In this document: positions 16,397 through 24,164 of the stretch, piece after piece
Numbering within the stretch: the stretch's first letter is position 1
How the letters are laid out: each line of letters begins with the position of its first letter
Source of the DNA: CAMEON01 sp045577755
GTDB taxonomy: Bacteria > Bacillota > Clostridia > Oscillospirales > CAG-272
Reading direction: 5' to 3'
Assembly: GCA_045577755.1 (NCBI GenBank)
Contig: JAZNJA010000090.1
Span: forward strand, 1-64,000
Length of the DNA stretch: 64,000 bases
The notes under the pieces: generated by a model
Told to the model about the DNA's origin: nothing
Databases searched by the model: none
Seen by the model: the letters and a program-made list of their open reading frames with translations, nothing else
Translations under genes and position numbers: made by a program

Positions 16397-19078
16397 ATGA
16401 AAACCAAACGCTTCCTCTCCGCTCTGCTGGCCGCCCTGATGCTGGCCGCCACTCTGCTCTCGGGCGTCATCCTCCCCGCCGCCGAGGAGAGCGCTCCCGA
16501 AGATGCCGCCCCCGCCACCTACGTCACCGACGGCCTGGTCTCCCTCTACAAGGGCGAGGGCAACTCCCCCGACGCCACCGTCTGGGAGGACTCGGTGGGT
16601 GACAACGATCTTCCCATCGCCAAAGACGACAAGAACTACTTCACCGACACAGGTCTCGCCGCCGAGGGCGCCCAGCACTACTTCCCCCGGGCCGTCGTGG
16701 ATCTGGTCAACGGCAAGGCCTTCACCGTGGAGATCGCCTTCGGGGACTTCACCTCCATCGGCGGGGACTTCAACACCTTCATGAACTCCGCAAACGATAA
16801 CTTTGCCCTGTTCCGCCGCAACTCCAACGATAACCTGGAGTTCAAGTGGGCGGGCAAGCCCGGCACCAGCCGTCCCATGGTGGGCGACGGCCTTGAGCTG
16901 ATCGACAACGGTGTCATTTCCGTCACCTTTGAGGTGGGCGGCTCCTGCTGTATCTACGTGGACGGCACCATTGTGGCCAAGGTGTCCTGCGACACCGCCA
17001 TGGGCGCCGACAACCTCTTCATCGGTCACGCCGCGGCCAACAAGAAGTATTCCACCACCTACAAGTCCATCCGCTTCTATGACCGCGCCCTCACCCCCGA
17101 GGAGGTGGCCAACAACGCAAAGGTGGACGGCGCTACCGTCGTCGCCCCCGCCGACAAGCCCAAGAGCAATATCACCGTAGCCCAGCCCCAAACCAACATC
17201 GTGGGTGATATCTCCATGATCCGCGAGGTGAACTCAAAGGCCGAAATGGAGTCCATGATTGCGGCTGAGAATCTTCCCGCCACTGCCCTCTACACCATCA
17301 ACGAGAAGCTGGAAGCGCTGGACGGCGAGGGCACGGCCTTTGCCACCGTCGACGAGATCTTTGCCGCCCACGACTGCAAGATCATCTCCGCCTTCCGTGT
17401 TTCCGACAAGGCGGCTGCCGATGCCCTTCTGAAGCACCTCAAGGATATCCGTTTTTACGATTGCTTCGTGGTCTCGAAGGATCCTGCCATCGTGAAGGAT
17501 TTCCGCACCGTCCTGCCCCAGGTATCGGGTGTCATCGACTACACCGAGGTCTACGAAAACGCCCTTGAACTTCCCTGCACGGACATTCGCCGTTCCATGA
17601 AGGAAAATAACGGTACCGTCGCCCTCCTTCCCGATGCCGGGCATGTCAGCCACACCCAGGTACAGTACCTCTACGACCGCCAGGTCAACGTGTGGATCCT
17701 GTCCTCGGACGGTCCCGGCGAGCTCATGCAATACCGTAACCTGCTCTCGGGCGCCATTGGCGTGGTGTCGGATCAAACCGAGGCCCTTCTGGATATCGCC
17801 TGCAACAAGCTCCCGAAAAACACCCTGACCCGCGTTCCCCTGAATATCGGTCACCGCGGCATTCCCGCCAACGCCCCCGAAAATACCGTGGAAGGGTCCC
17901 TGTTCGCCTACGAGCAGGGGGCGACCGTCATTGAGCTGGACGTCTACCTCACCACCGATGGCGAGGTAGTGGTCATGCACGATGGCACCACAGGACGCAC
18001 CTGCAACCAGGATCTGAACGTAGAGGCCTCCACCCTGGCCCAGCTCAAGGAGCTCTACGTCAATAAGGGCTACGAGAATCACGCCAAGTATAAGAACTGC
18101 CGCATTCCCACCCTAAAGGAGTATCTGGAGGCCTTCAAGGGCAAGGACTGCCAACTCTTTATCGAGATCAAGTCGGGCAAGACCGCTATTGTCAAGGCCG
18201 TGAAGGAATGTGTGGACGAGTACGATATGTACGACCAGTGCTCGGTCATCACTTTCAACGAGCCCATCATGGCCGCCATGCGCCGCGACTACCCCGAGAT
18301 GAGCGTGGGCGCTCTCTGCGGCGGCTACATGAACGGTCTGGATCCCGAGGCGGATCTCCGCTCGGCCATGACCTTCATCGGCAAGTACAACGCCACCCTG
18401 AACCCCTCCTACGGTGGGTATGAAGCGAATGACCTCCGCGCCGCCCTCATGCGGGGCATCAGCATCTATCCCTGGACCTTCCGCGGGGATCTGAACACCT
18501 ACAAGAATCACTTCCTGTGGGGCTACTCGGGTTTGACCGGAGACAACGCCAACGTATTCAAGCGGCTAGTCAAGAGTATACAGTACCATACCGCCGAGGA
18601 GGCCAATCCCATCCTCATAGACGTGACCTACTACAATCACACCGTCAAAACCGAGAATCCCTCGGTCGTCATTTCCCTGTCCGGCGACGACAAGATCCGG
18701 GAGGAAAACGGCGTGTTCACGGCTCTGGGCGGCTCCGGCAACCTGCTGATCATTCCCGGTCTGGAAGTCAAGATCGGCGCCGAGACTTACACGCTGTTCG
18801 GAGACGTGGTCAGCCTGGAGCCCATGGGCGGCATTCCCGAGCCCGAAACCGAGACGACTGCGCCCGATACCGAGCCTGTGACTGACGAGCCTACCACCGA
18901 GGCACCAACTGCCACCGAAACCACCCCCGATACCGACAAACCCGCCGAGGGCGACGGCACCGCCGCCGACTCCGAGACCGAGGCCCCCAAGGGCGGCTGT
19001 AAGTCGGCTCTGGGCGGCATGGCACTGTTGCTGGTCGCAGGCGCGGCTTTGGTGCTGGGGAAGAAGAAGGATCGATGA
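16397..19078 (+). CDS. Secreted, C-terminally anchored LamG-type / glycerophosphodiester phosphodiesterase protein
   Basis: An 893-residue exported protein. A signal peptide (MKTKRFLSALLAALMLAATL, cleavage near PAAEE) is followed by a concanavalin/LamG-like sandwich (about 45-250; FIGHAAANKKYS, IRFYDRALTPEEVAN). A GDPD barrel lies at about 480-735 with GHRGIPANAPENTVEG (His486), ELDVYLTTDGEVVVMHDG and LFIEIKSG, so the metal- and acid-base residues appear intact. The preceding region (about 260-475) may be a second, degenerate barrel. A Thr/Glu/Pro linker, GGCKSALGG and a transmembrane helix with KKKDR end the protein. It probably cleaves glycerophosphodiesters or teichoic-acid-type polymers outside the cell. 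The ATG at 16397 has GAAAGGAA upstream; the ATG at 16364 overlaps the promoter. Confidence 0.88.
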   Translation: MKTKRFLSALLAALMLAATLLSGVILPAAEESAPEDAAPATYVTDGLVSLYKGEGNSPDATVWEDSVGDNDLPIAKDDKNYFTDTGLAAEGAQHYFPRAVVDLVNGKAFTVEIAFGDFTSIGGDFNTFMNSANDNFALFRRNSNDNLEFKWAGKPGTSRPMVGDGLELIDNGVISVTFEVGGSCCIYVDGTIVAKVSCDTAMGADNLFIGHAAANKKYSTTYKSIRFYDRALTPEEVANNAKVDGATVVAPADKPKSNITVAQPQTNIVGDISMIREVNSKAEMESMIAAENLPATALYTINEKLEALDGEGTAFATVDEIFAAHDCKIISAFRVSDKAAADALLKHLKDIRFYDCFVVSKDPAIVKDFRTVLPQVSGVIDYTEVYENALELPCTDIRRSMKENNGTVALLPDAGHVSHTQVQYLYDRQVNVWILSSDGPGELMQYRNLLSGAIGVVSDQTEALLDIACNKLPKNTLTRVPLNIGHRGIPANAPENTVEGSLFAYEQGATVIELDVYLTTDGEVVVMHDGTTGRTCNQDLNVEASTLAQLKELYVNKGYENHAKYKNCRIPTLKEYLEAFKGKDCQLFIEIKSGKTAIVKAVKECVDEYDMYDQCSVITFNEPIMAAMRRDYPEMSVGALCGGYMNGLDPEADLRSAMTFIGKYNATLNPSYGGYEANDLRAALMRGISIYPWTFRGDLNTYKNHFLWGYSGLTGDNANVFKRLVKSIQYHTAEEANPILIDVTYYNHTVKTENPSVVISLSGDDKIREENGVFTALGGSGNLLIIPGLEVKIGAETYTLFGDVVSLEPMGGIPEPETETTAPDTEPVTDEPTTEAPTATETTPDTDKPAEGDGTAADSETEAPKGGCKSALGGMALLLVAGAALVLGKKKDR

Positions 19079-19112
19079 TTTGATTCCCTGTCACAAAACC
19101 GAGTGATCTGTT

Positions 19113-19148
19113 ACTCACGGAGGTCTGTATGTCCTCCGTGAGTTTTTG
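19113..19148 (+). terminator. Terminator of the LamG-GDPD gene
   Basis: ACTCACGGAGG and CCTCCGTGAGT form an 11-bp stem followed by TTTTTG. Confidence 0.88.
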
Positions 19149-19183
19149 ATTCATTTCAATTGGGTAAAATGTACGGTATAGGC

Positions 19184-19212
19184 TTGAAATTTACGCACTC
19201 TTGTGCTATAAT
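19184..19212 (+). promoter_or_regulatory. Promoter of the membrane protein at 19261
   Basis: TTGAAA, 17 bases, TATAAT, with TGC before the -10 (extended -10). Confidence 0.75.
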
Positions 19213-19260
19213 GAAACAGTAGTATCCATACAATGAAATCAAAAACGGAGGGCATTTAAA

Positions 19261-19911
19261 TTGCTGAAAGAATTCTTGCATCCCCGGGATACGGACGATT
19301 CCTCGGGTTTCTTCATACATATTCGGGTACAACACAGGCGGTACAACCTGCGGTCGAGCATCGCCTTCGGTGGCACCGCAATCATGCTCTTGCTTCTTGC
19401 TTTTCTCATTGGCTTCTCTTTCGACTCGAATATCGTCTTAATAGGGTTCATCCCCGTGGCGGACATTACTCTTTCCTGCACAACGTTAGCCTTTTTCGGA
19501 ATAAGTGCCTGGGGGTGCTGCACGAGTCTGAAGGCTATCTTCGACGAAACGGAATACCATCAAATGATGCGCGCCATAAAGAAGCTGGGCGACCCCGGAG
19601 TCATTGGCAAGGAACTGCAAGCCATATGCCCGAGTCCATATGTATTAAAGGGGGAGCTTCGCTTCAACGAGCGTATCCTGTTTTTCAGCAGTAATGATTT
19701 CACCAGGGTAATCGATCCTGTTACCATTCGAAATATTGAATCATCGACATCGGTCAACACATACCGTCGCACCGTATCCCACTGTATCACGATCCACTAT
19801 GAACTGCAATCCAGCAGACTGTTGGATAGAATCTATATTTCTGTGGATAAGGAGGGGATTCTGCCTTTAATGGAGGAGCTGAACCGCCTGTATCCAACTC
19901 ATAAAGAATAA
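19261..19911 (+). CDS. Unknown two-helix membrane protein with TTG start
   Basis: A 216-residue protein starting at TTG; GGAGG lies about 11 bases upstream and no better start exists. Residues about 34-52 (SIAFGGTAIMLLLLAFLIG) and 58-90 form a helical hairpin. The remaining 120 residues are cytoplasmic or external and mixed, with a conserved-looking PSPYVLKGELRFNERILFFS. I do not recognise the family. Base composition is AT-richer than the surrounding genes, which may reflect more recent acquisition. It is monocistronic, with its own promoter and terminator. Confidence 0.7.
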   Translation: MLKEFLHPRDTDDSSGFFIHIRVQHRRYNLRSSIAFGGTAIMLLLLAFLIGFSFDSNIVLIGFIPVADITLSCTTLAFFGISAWGCCTSLKAIFDETEYHQMMRAIKKLGDPGVIGKELQAICPSPYVLKGELRFNERILFFSSNDFTRVIDPVTIRNIESSTSVNTYRRTVSHCITIHYELQSSRLLDRIYISVDKEGILPLMEELNRLYPTHKE

Positions 19912-19916
19912 TCAGG

Positions 19917-19958
19917 ATTCCCCACGGAGGGTGGTAGAGCTTTCCGTGGGGAATTTCA
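19917..19958 (+). terminator. Probable terminator after the membrane protein
   Basis: ATTCCCCACGGA and TCCGTGGGGAAT form a 12-bp stem around an 14-base loop; only TTTC follows at once, but an 8-T run lies about 15 bases further on. Confidence 0.6.
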
Positions 19959-20026
19959 TAATTCTCCATTTTTTTTGCAACCAATCCCCCCTTCCCCACA
20001 CTATATGACCGAAAGGAGTGAGGAAC

Positions 20027-21649
20027 ATGACCGACAACCGCCGCCTCGCCGAGACCTACGGCCAGGAATACATGGGCAAGATCTTTTACTACTGCCTCCG
20101 CAAAACGGGGGATTCCCATGAGGCCGAGGAGCTGGCGTCCGACATTACGCTTCAGATCCTGACCGCCCTTCACGAGGGCGTGGAGATCCTGAGCTTCCCC
20201 GCCTGGGTATGGCAGATCGCGCGCAACCGCTATGCCCTGTGGGCCAAGACCAACCGCCGCCGCGGGGAAAACGAGTCCTTCATTGACCCCGACGATCCCG
20301 AGACCGAAAACATCCTCACCGCGGGGGGCTATAACACCACCCCATCCGTGGCTGAGGCATACGCCCGCGACGAGGAGATGGCCGTCCTGCGCCGTGAGCT
20401 GGCCTTTCTGGGTCGTGACTATCGTGAGATCGTGGTATCCTACTATATCGAGGACAGATCGGTGGGGGATATCGCCCGCGCCCTGGGTCAACCCGAGGGC
20501 ACGGTGAAATCCCGTCTGTTCCGCTCCCGTAATCTTCTCAAGGAGGGAATGAAAATGGCAAGAGAATTTGGACCCAAGAGTTATAAGCCCGAGGAGGTGC
20601 GCTTCGTATCCAGCGGAGGCCAGATCAGCGGTCTGCCCTGGTCGGCTGTTCAGCGTATGCTCCCCAAGAATATCCTGCTGGAAGCAGGCAACAACCCGTC
20701 TACCGCAGAGGAGCTTTCGGTGGCCGTAGGCGTGGCGATGCCCTACATGGAGGAGGAGATCGCCGCCCTTGTGGACGCGGGGCTTCTCAAGGAGGTGGGC
20801 AACCGCTACGTCACCAACTTCTTCATCGAGAGCCGCGACTTGCAGGTAGCCATCCGCAACGAGCTACTGCTCATGACCCGTGACTGGGCGGAGCGGTACA
20901 ATGCCCTGATGGACAAAGCCATCCCCATCTACCGCAAGGGATGCTTCATCCCCGAGGCCATGACCGACAGGGACTTGAAGTGGCACCTGGCCCTGGAGCT
21001 GCTGGATCAGCTGGTCCATAACTGTAAGGGCCACACCCACGATTTCCCCGTGAAGCACAAGCACCCCGAAGACAGCTGGGGCTTCATCGGCTACGAGGGA
21101 GAGGGCATCGAGGAAGAGTGGTTCGTGGGACAGACCGGCTCCATGATGGAGACCGGCACCCAGTTCTGGAGCTACCAGATCGGCAAGTGGGATATGTGGA
21201 ACCGCGCCGCCACTTGGAACTCCCCCGCCATCAAGCTCATCGGCGACATGATCCGCGAGGGCAGACGGGCGGACACCCTGACCCCCACCGAGCAGGAGAT
21301 CTTCGACCGCCGCAACCCCTACACCTTCTCCATCAGCGAGGAAGGCCGTGTGATCCCCAACATCATCACCTTCCGCGGCGAGGAAAAGGAGGCCATCCGC
21401 CGAGAGATCGCCGCCCTGCCCGAGTATGCTTCCCTCCAGGAGGCCGTCCAAGCCGTCTTTGACCGCGTGGTGGCTATGCTCCGCCGCGAGGGCCACGCCG
21501 TTCTGGAGGATCAGCTCCCCTACTGCGCCTCCTCCACCATGTGGAAGATCCGCGGTATCCTGCTGGATTCCATGGTGGACAAGGGTATTCTCGAGATCCC
21601 CGCCGAGCCCGCCATCAGTACGGTGGCCATGGCGCTGACCGTCCGGTAA
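20027..21649 (+). CDS. Sigma-70 family sigma factor fused to a winged-helix-containing C-terminal domain
   Basis: A 540-residue protein. Residues about 10-75 are sigma region 2 (YGQEYMGKIFYYCLRK, HEAEELASDITLQILTAL, FPAWVWQIARNRYALW) and about 125-175 are region 4 (DYREIVVSYYIEDRS, LGQPEGTVKSRLFRSRNLL). The next 360 residues are not part of a normal sigma factor. About 190-250 look like a winged helix (PSTAEELSVAVGVAMPYMEEEI, LVDAGLLKEVGNRYV), and the remainder is mixed, with a Trp/Gly-rich segment near 365-390. The extension may sense a signal and replace a separate anti-sigma factor. The ATG at 20027 has GAAAGGAG 8 bases upstream. It forms an operon with the small gene at 21662. Confidence 0.85.
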   Translation: MTDNRRLAETYGQEYMGKIFYYCLRKTGDSHEAEELASDITLQILTALHEGVEILSFPAWVWQIARNRYALWAKTNRRRGENESFIDPDDPETENILTAGGYNTTPSVAEAYARDEEMAVLRRELAFLGRDYREIVVSYYIEDRSVGDIARALGQPEGTVKSRLFRSRNLLKEGMKMAREFGPKSYKPEEVRFVSSGGQISGLPWSAVQRMLPKNILLEAGNNPSTAEELSVAVGVAMPYMEEEIAALVDAGLLKEVGNRYVTNFFIESRDLQVAIRNELLLMTRDWAERYNALMDKAIPIYRKGCFIPEAMTDRDLKWHLALELLDQLVHNCKGHTHDFPVKHKHPEDSWGFIGYEGEGIEEEWFVGQTGSMMETGTQFWSYQIGKWDMWNRAATWNSPAIKLIGDMIREGRRADTLTPTEQEIFDRRNPYTFSISEEGRVIPNIITFRGEEKEAIRREIAALPEYASLQEAVQAVFDRVVAMLRREGHAVLEDQLPYCASSTMWKIRGILLDSMVDKGILEIPAEPAISTVAMALTVR

Positions 21650-21661
21650 AGGAGGACAAAT

Positions 21662-21937
21662 ATGGAAGAGACCAAGCTGACCGCCCAAGAGATCTTCACC
21701 CAGATCGCCGTCCTGCAAAAGCACCTGACCGAGGAGGACGGAAGCTCCCTCCGTCACCTGACCAACGCCCTCGCCATGCTGGACGGGGAGGAGGACGAGA
21801 AAGACCGAAGCGAGTCCCGTAAAGCGCAGGTAGAGGCCGTGTGCGATGTCTTCAAGACCCGCGAGCTGAACTTCATGGAGATGCTGGAGCTGTATAAGAG
21901 GATGTACGACGATCTGTCCAAGGATGAGGATAACTGA
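21662..21937 (+). CDS. Small acidic helical protein next to the fused sigma factor
   Basis: A 91-residue protein, highly charged and almost entirely helical (heptad-like stretches around LTAQEIFTQIAVLQKHL and FMEMLELYKRMYDDLS), without signal or membrane segment. AAAGGAGG lies 7 bases before the ATG and only 12 bases separate it from the sigma-factor stop. A role as regulator or partner of the sigma factor is plausible from position alone. Family not recognised. Confidence 0.75.
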   Translation: MEETKLTAQEIFTQIAVLQKHLTEEDGSSLRHLTNALAMLDGEEDEKDRSESRKAQVEAVCDVFKTRELNFMEMLELYKRMYDDLSKDEDN

Positions 21938-21951
21938 CCCATTCCCATAGC

Positions 21952-21990
21952 AAAACCCACCCGCCATGCAGACGGGTGGGTCATTTTCAT
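21952..21990. terminator. Bidirectional terminator between convergent genes
   Basis: ACCCACCCG and CGGGTGGGT form a 9-bp stem, with TCATTTTC on the plus side and TTTTGC on the minus side. It serves both the gene ending at 21937 and the acyltransferase gene ending at 21987. Confidence 0.8.
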
Positions 21991-23027
21991 GCCATTTTCT
22001 TCTTTTCGCGGATATACCTGACCCCCATCTGCCCGAGGTACACCGTCTCGTAAATGACAAAGGAAATCAAAAACACCGCCAGCGATTGTAGGTAGAGATT
22101 CTCCATCTCCACGAACCGCGAAAGCGTCACCGCTACCGCCATGTGGAGTATGTAGACGTAGAAGGGCGCGGATTTGCCGATCCACTTGTAGTAGAAGCCG
22201 CACTCGGCGCGGCGGATGCAGAGGAAGAATTGGAGCAGGCACACGGCGGCAAGGACACCGCTGACGTACATCTCGATCTTGCAGTTGGGGGTGCGCCACA
22301 GGGAGTCCTCCACCATCTGCAAGGCGAAAAATCCCACGCCCAGCACGCCGTAGATGATCTGTGCCAAACGGCTACGGGGCCACTTGATCCCCGCCAGCAG
22401 ATACCCCAGACCGAAGCAGGGCAGGCCGAAGAACCAGGCGTTGCGCATGTACCGCATCTGCACCGAGGTCTCGGGCTGGAAGAAGTAGACCCCCGCCGTA
22501 AAGAAGAAGTAGCAGACGAAGCACACGGGAACCATCCACTTGTACCACCACAGCTTCCCGCTCTTCGCCAGCAGGTAGTGAACCAGGGACACGGTGAACA
22601 GGGCGATGAGGAACCACATCTGCGCGCCCACGGTGTAGTAGGGAATGGGGGCGTTCTCAAAGAAGAAGCGGAACCAGAACAGGGAGGGGTCGTCGTAGAA
22701 CAGGGTGGTCAGCAGCCAGCCCACGCTGGTGCCGTCTACAAGGTAGGCGATGACCTCATACACCGAATGGATGGCGATGCCCACCGCCATGTAGGTGGCG
22801 CACCGACGGATGAAGCCGGGGGCGCGGCCCTTGGCCTTGTCGGGATCGGGGGTGTAGAGGAAATACCCGCTGATCAGAAAGAACATGGGCACCGACAGGC
22901 GGTACAGGGGGTAGATGGGGTAGTCCATCTGCACCAGATGGATGCAGATAACCATGTAGCAGAGGAAGAATTTGAAGAGATCGAGGTATACGTTGCGCCC
23001 CGAGGGCTTGGCTTGAGCGACGGTCAT
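21987..23027 (-). CDS. Membrane acyltransferase (acyltransferase family 3)
   Basis: A 346-residue integral membrane protein with about ten helices. The N-terminal signature NVYLDLFKFFLCYMVICIHLV contains the conserved histidine of acyltransferase family 3, and LSVPMFFLISGYFLY follows. Such proteins transfer acetyl or other acyl groups to exopolysaccharide, peptidoglycan or lipids. The ATG at 23027 is chosen over one at 23069 because AAGGAGG lies 8 bases upstream and the alignment to the family begins there. It is 130 bases downstream of the amidohydrolase on the same strand and may belong to that transcript. The acceptor cannot be deduced. Confidence 0.88.
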   Translation of the reverse strand: MTVAQAKPSGRNVYLDLFKFFLCYMVICIHLVQMDYPIYPLYRLSVPMFFLISGYFLYTPDPDKAKGRAPGFIRRCATYMAVGIAIHSVYEVIAYLVDGTSVGWLLTTLFYDDPSLFWFRFFFENAPIPYYTVGAQMWFLIALFTVSLVHYLLAKSGKLWWYKWMVPVCFVCYFFFTAGVYFFQPETSVQMRYMRNAWFFGLPCFGLGYLLAGIKWPRSRLAQIIYGVLGVGFFALQMVEDSLWRTPNCKIEMYVSGVLAAVCLLQFFLCIRRAECGFYYKWIGKSAPFYVYILHMAVAVTLSRFVEMENLYLQSLAVFLISFVIYETVYLGQMGVRYIREKKKMA

Positions 23028-23157
23028 GTCGTCGTTCCTCCTTGTGCAAATATCCGCCGCTCGGATCACGCGGGTGGGGGGCGATTCGGGCGGCGGTATG
23101 GATCTGCTATGGAATTGCGGGGGGATCTGCGGGGATGCGCGTGGATGTGCGGTGGAT

Positions 23158-24030
23158 TCAGCGGATGGAAAACACCTTTTCGGCGTTCTCCGAAAGAATC
23201 ATGCGGTTTTCTGCGTCGGTCAGCCCCATCTCAAAGAAGACGGCCAGATCGTCGGCCTGGGACCACATGGGGTAGTCGGTGCCGAACAGCACCTTCTCCG
23301 CGCCCCATCGGCGGATGAGAGCGGCGGTATGGGCAGGGGTCAGGGAGGTGACGTGAGGCTCAATGCCGTAGTCCTTCACCGCCGTGGCCATGCTGGAGGA
23401 GGTGTCCACATAGAGGTTTTTGAAGTCGGAGAGCCTGTCGCAAGCGTAGTCCCAGTTGGCCCAGCCTCCCATGTGGGCGCCCACCACCGTAAGGGTGGGG
23501 AAGTCGGTCAGTACGCGGTAGAGGCGGTCGGGATGGGAGTAGTCGAAGCGGGGATCCCCCATGTGCATGAGGATGGGGAGGCCATGCTCCGCGCAGAGCG
23601 TATAAATGAGGTAGGCGCGCTCATCGTCGATATGGAACTTCTGCATATCGGGATGGAGCTTGACCCCGTGGAGGCCGTGGGAGACAATATCCTCCACCGC
23701 CCCCTTCAAGTCGGGATGATCGGGGTGGAGAGTCCCCAGCCCCGTCAGCTTGCCGCTGTTTCCTTGGCTCTCGGCCTCGGATATGTCCGCGGCAATAGCT
23801 GCAGCGATGAAGCGGTTGATGGACTCCACGTGATGGGGGGTGGAGGCCACCGACTGGATCACGTAGCCGTCAACTCCTGCCGCTCCGCCAACCATCAGCA
23901 GGTCGGGTACGGTTCCCTGCCCGTGGGCGTGGGTATTGTAGAAATGATCGGTAGACTCCACCGCACGGGCCGCGATCTTCTCGGGGTACACGTGGCAATG
24001 GGAGTCGATAACGGAATATTGACGTATCAT
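23158..24030 (-). CDS. Amidohydrolase-family metal-dependent hydrolase
   Basis: A 290-residue TIM-barrel protein of the amidohydrolase 2 type, which includes decarboxylases such as those acting on aminocarboxymuconate semialdehyde and hydroxybenzoates. The metal ligands are seen as DSHCHVYP at the N-terminus, the conserved VKLHPDMQKF, HMGDPRFDYSHPDRL, VGAHMGGW and the catalytic LFGTDYPMW near residue 260. It follows the TIM-barrel/acyl-CoA synthetase fusion after a hairpin-rich 134-base gap, so it may be part of the same T-box-controlled unit. The ribosome site is weak. The substrate is unknown. Confidence 0.85.
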   Translation of the reverse strand: MIRQYSVIDSHCHVYPEKIAARAVESTDHFYNTHAHGQGTVPDLLMVGGAAGVDGYVIQSVASTPHHVESINRFIAAAIAADISEAESQGNSGKLTGLGTLHPDHPDLKGAVEDIVSHGLHGVKLHPDMQKFHIDDERAYLIYTLCAEHGLPILMHMGDPRFDYSHPDRLYRVLTDFPTLTVVGAHMGGWANWDYACDRLSDFKNLYVDTSSSMATAVKDYGIEPHVTSLTPAHTAALIRRWGAEKVLFGTDYPMWSQADDLAVFFEMGLTDAENRMILSENAEKVFSIR

Positions 24031-24040
24031 AGTGCTTGGT

Positions 24041-24151
24041 TAAGATACAAAGATACAAGATACGAGATACAAGATAGAGGCGGTTCTCCGGCCATTTTCT
24101 ATCTTGTATCTTGTATCTGCCGAGCCCTGCTCGGCGTGTATCTTGTATCTC
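24041..24151. repeat. Hairpin cluster of AAGATACAAGATAC-type repeats
   Basis: Several copies of GATACAAGATA run one way (about 24041-24076) and GTATCTTGTATCT copies run the other way (about 24099-24118 and 24137-24151), with a GCCGAGC...GCTCGGC hairpin inside. The arms can pair over about 20 bases. It occupies the gap between the fusion gene and the amidohydrolase and could attenuate or protect the transcript. Confidence 0.7.
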
Positions 24152-24164
24152 TTTTTGTCCTATT

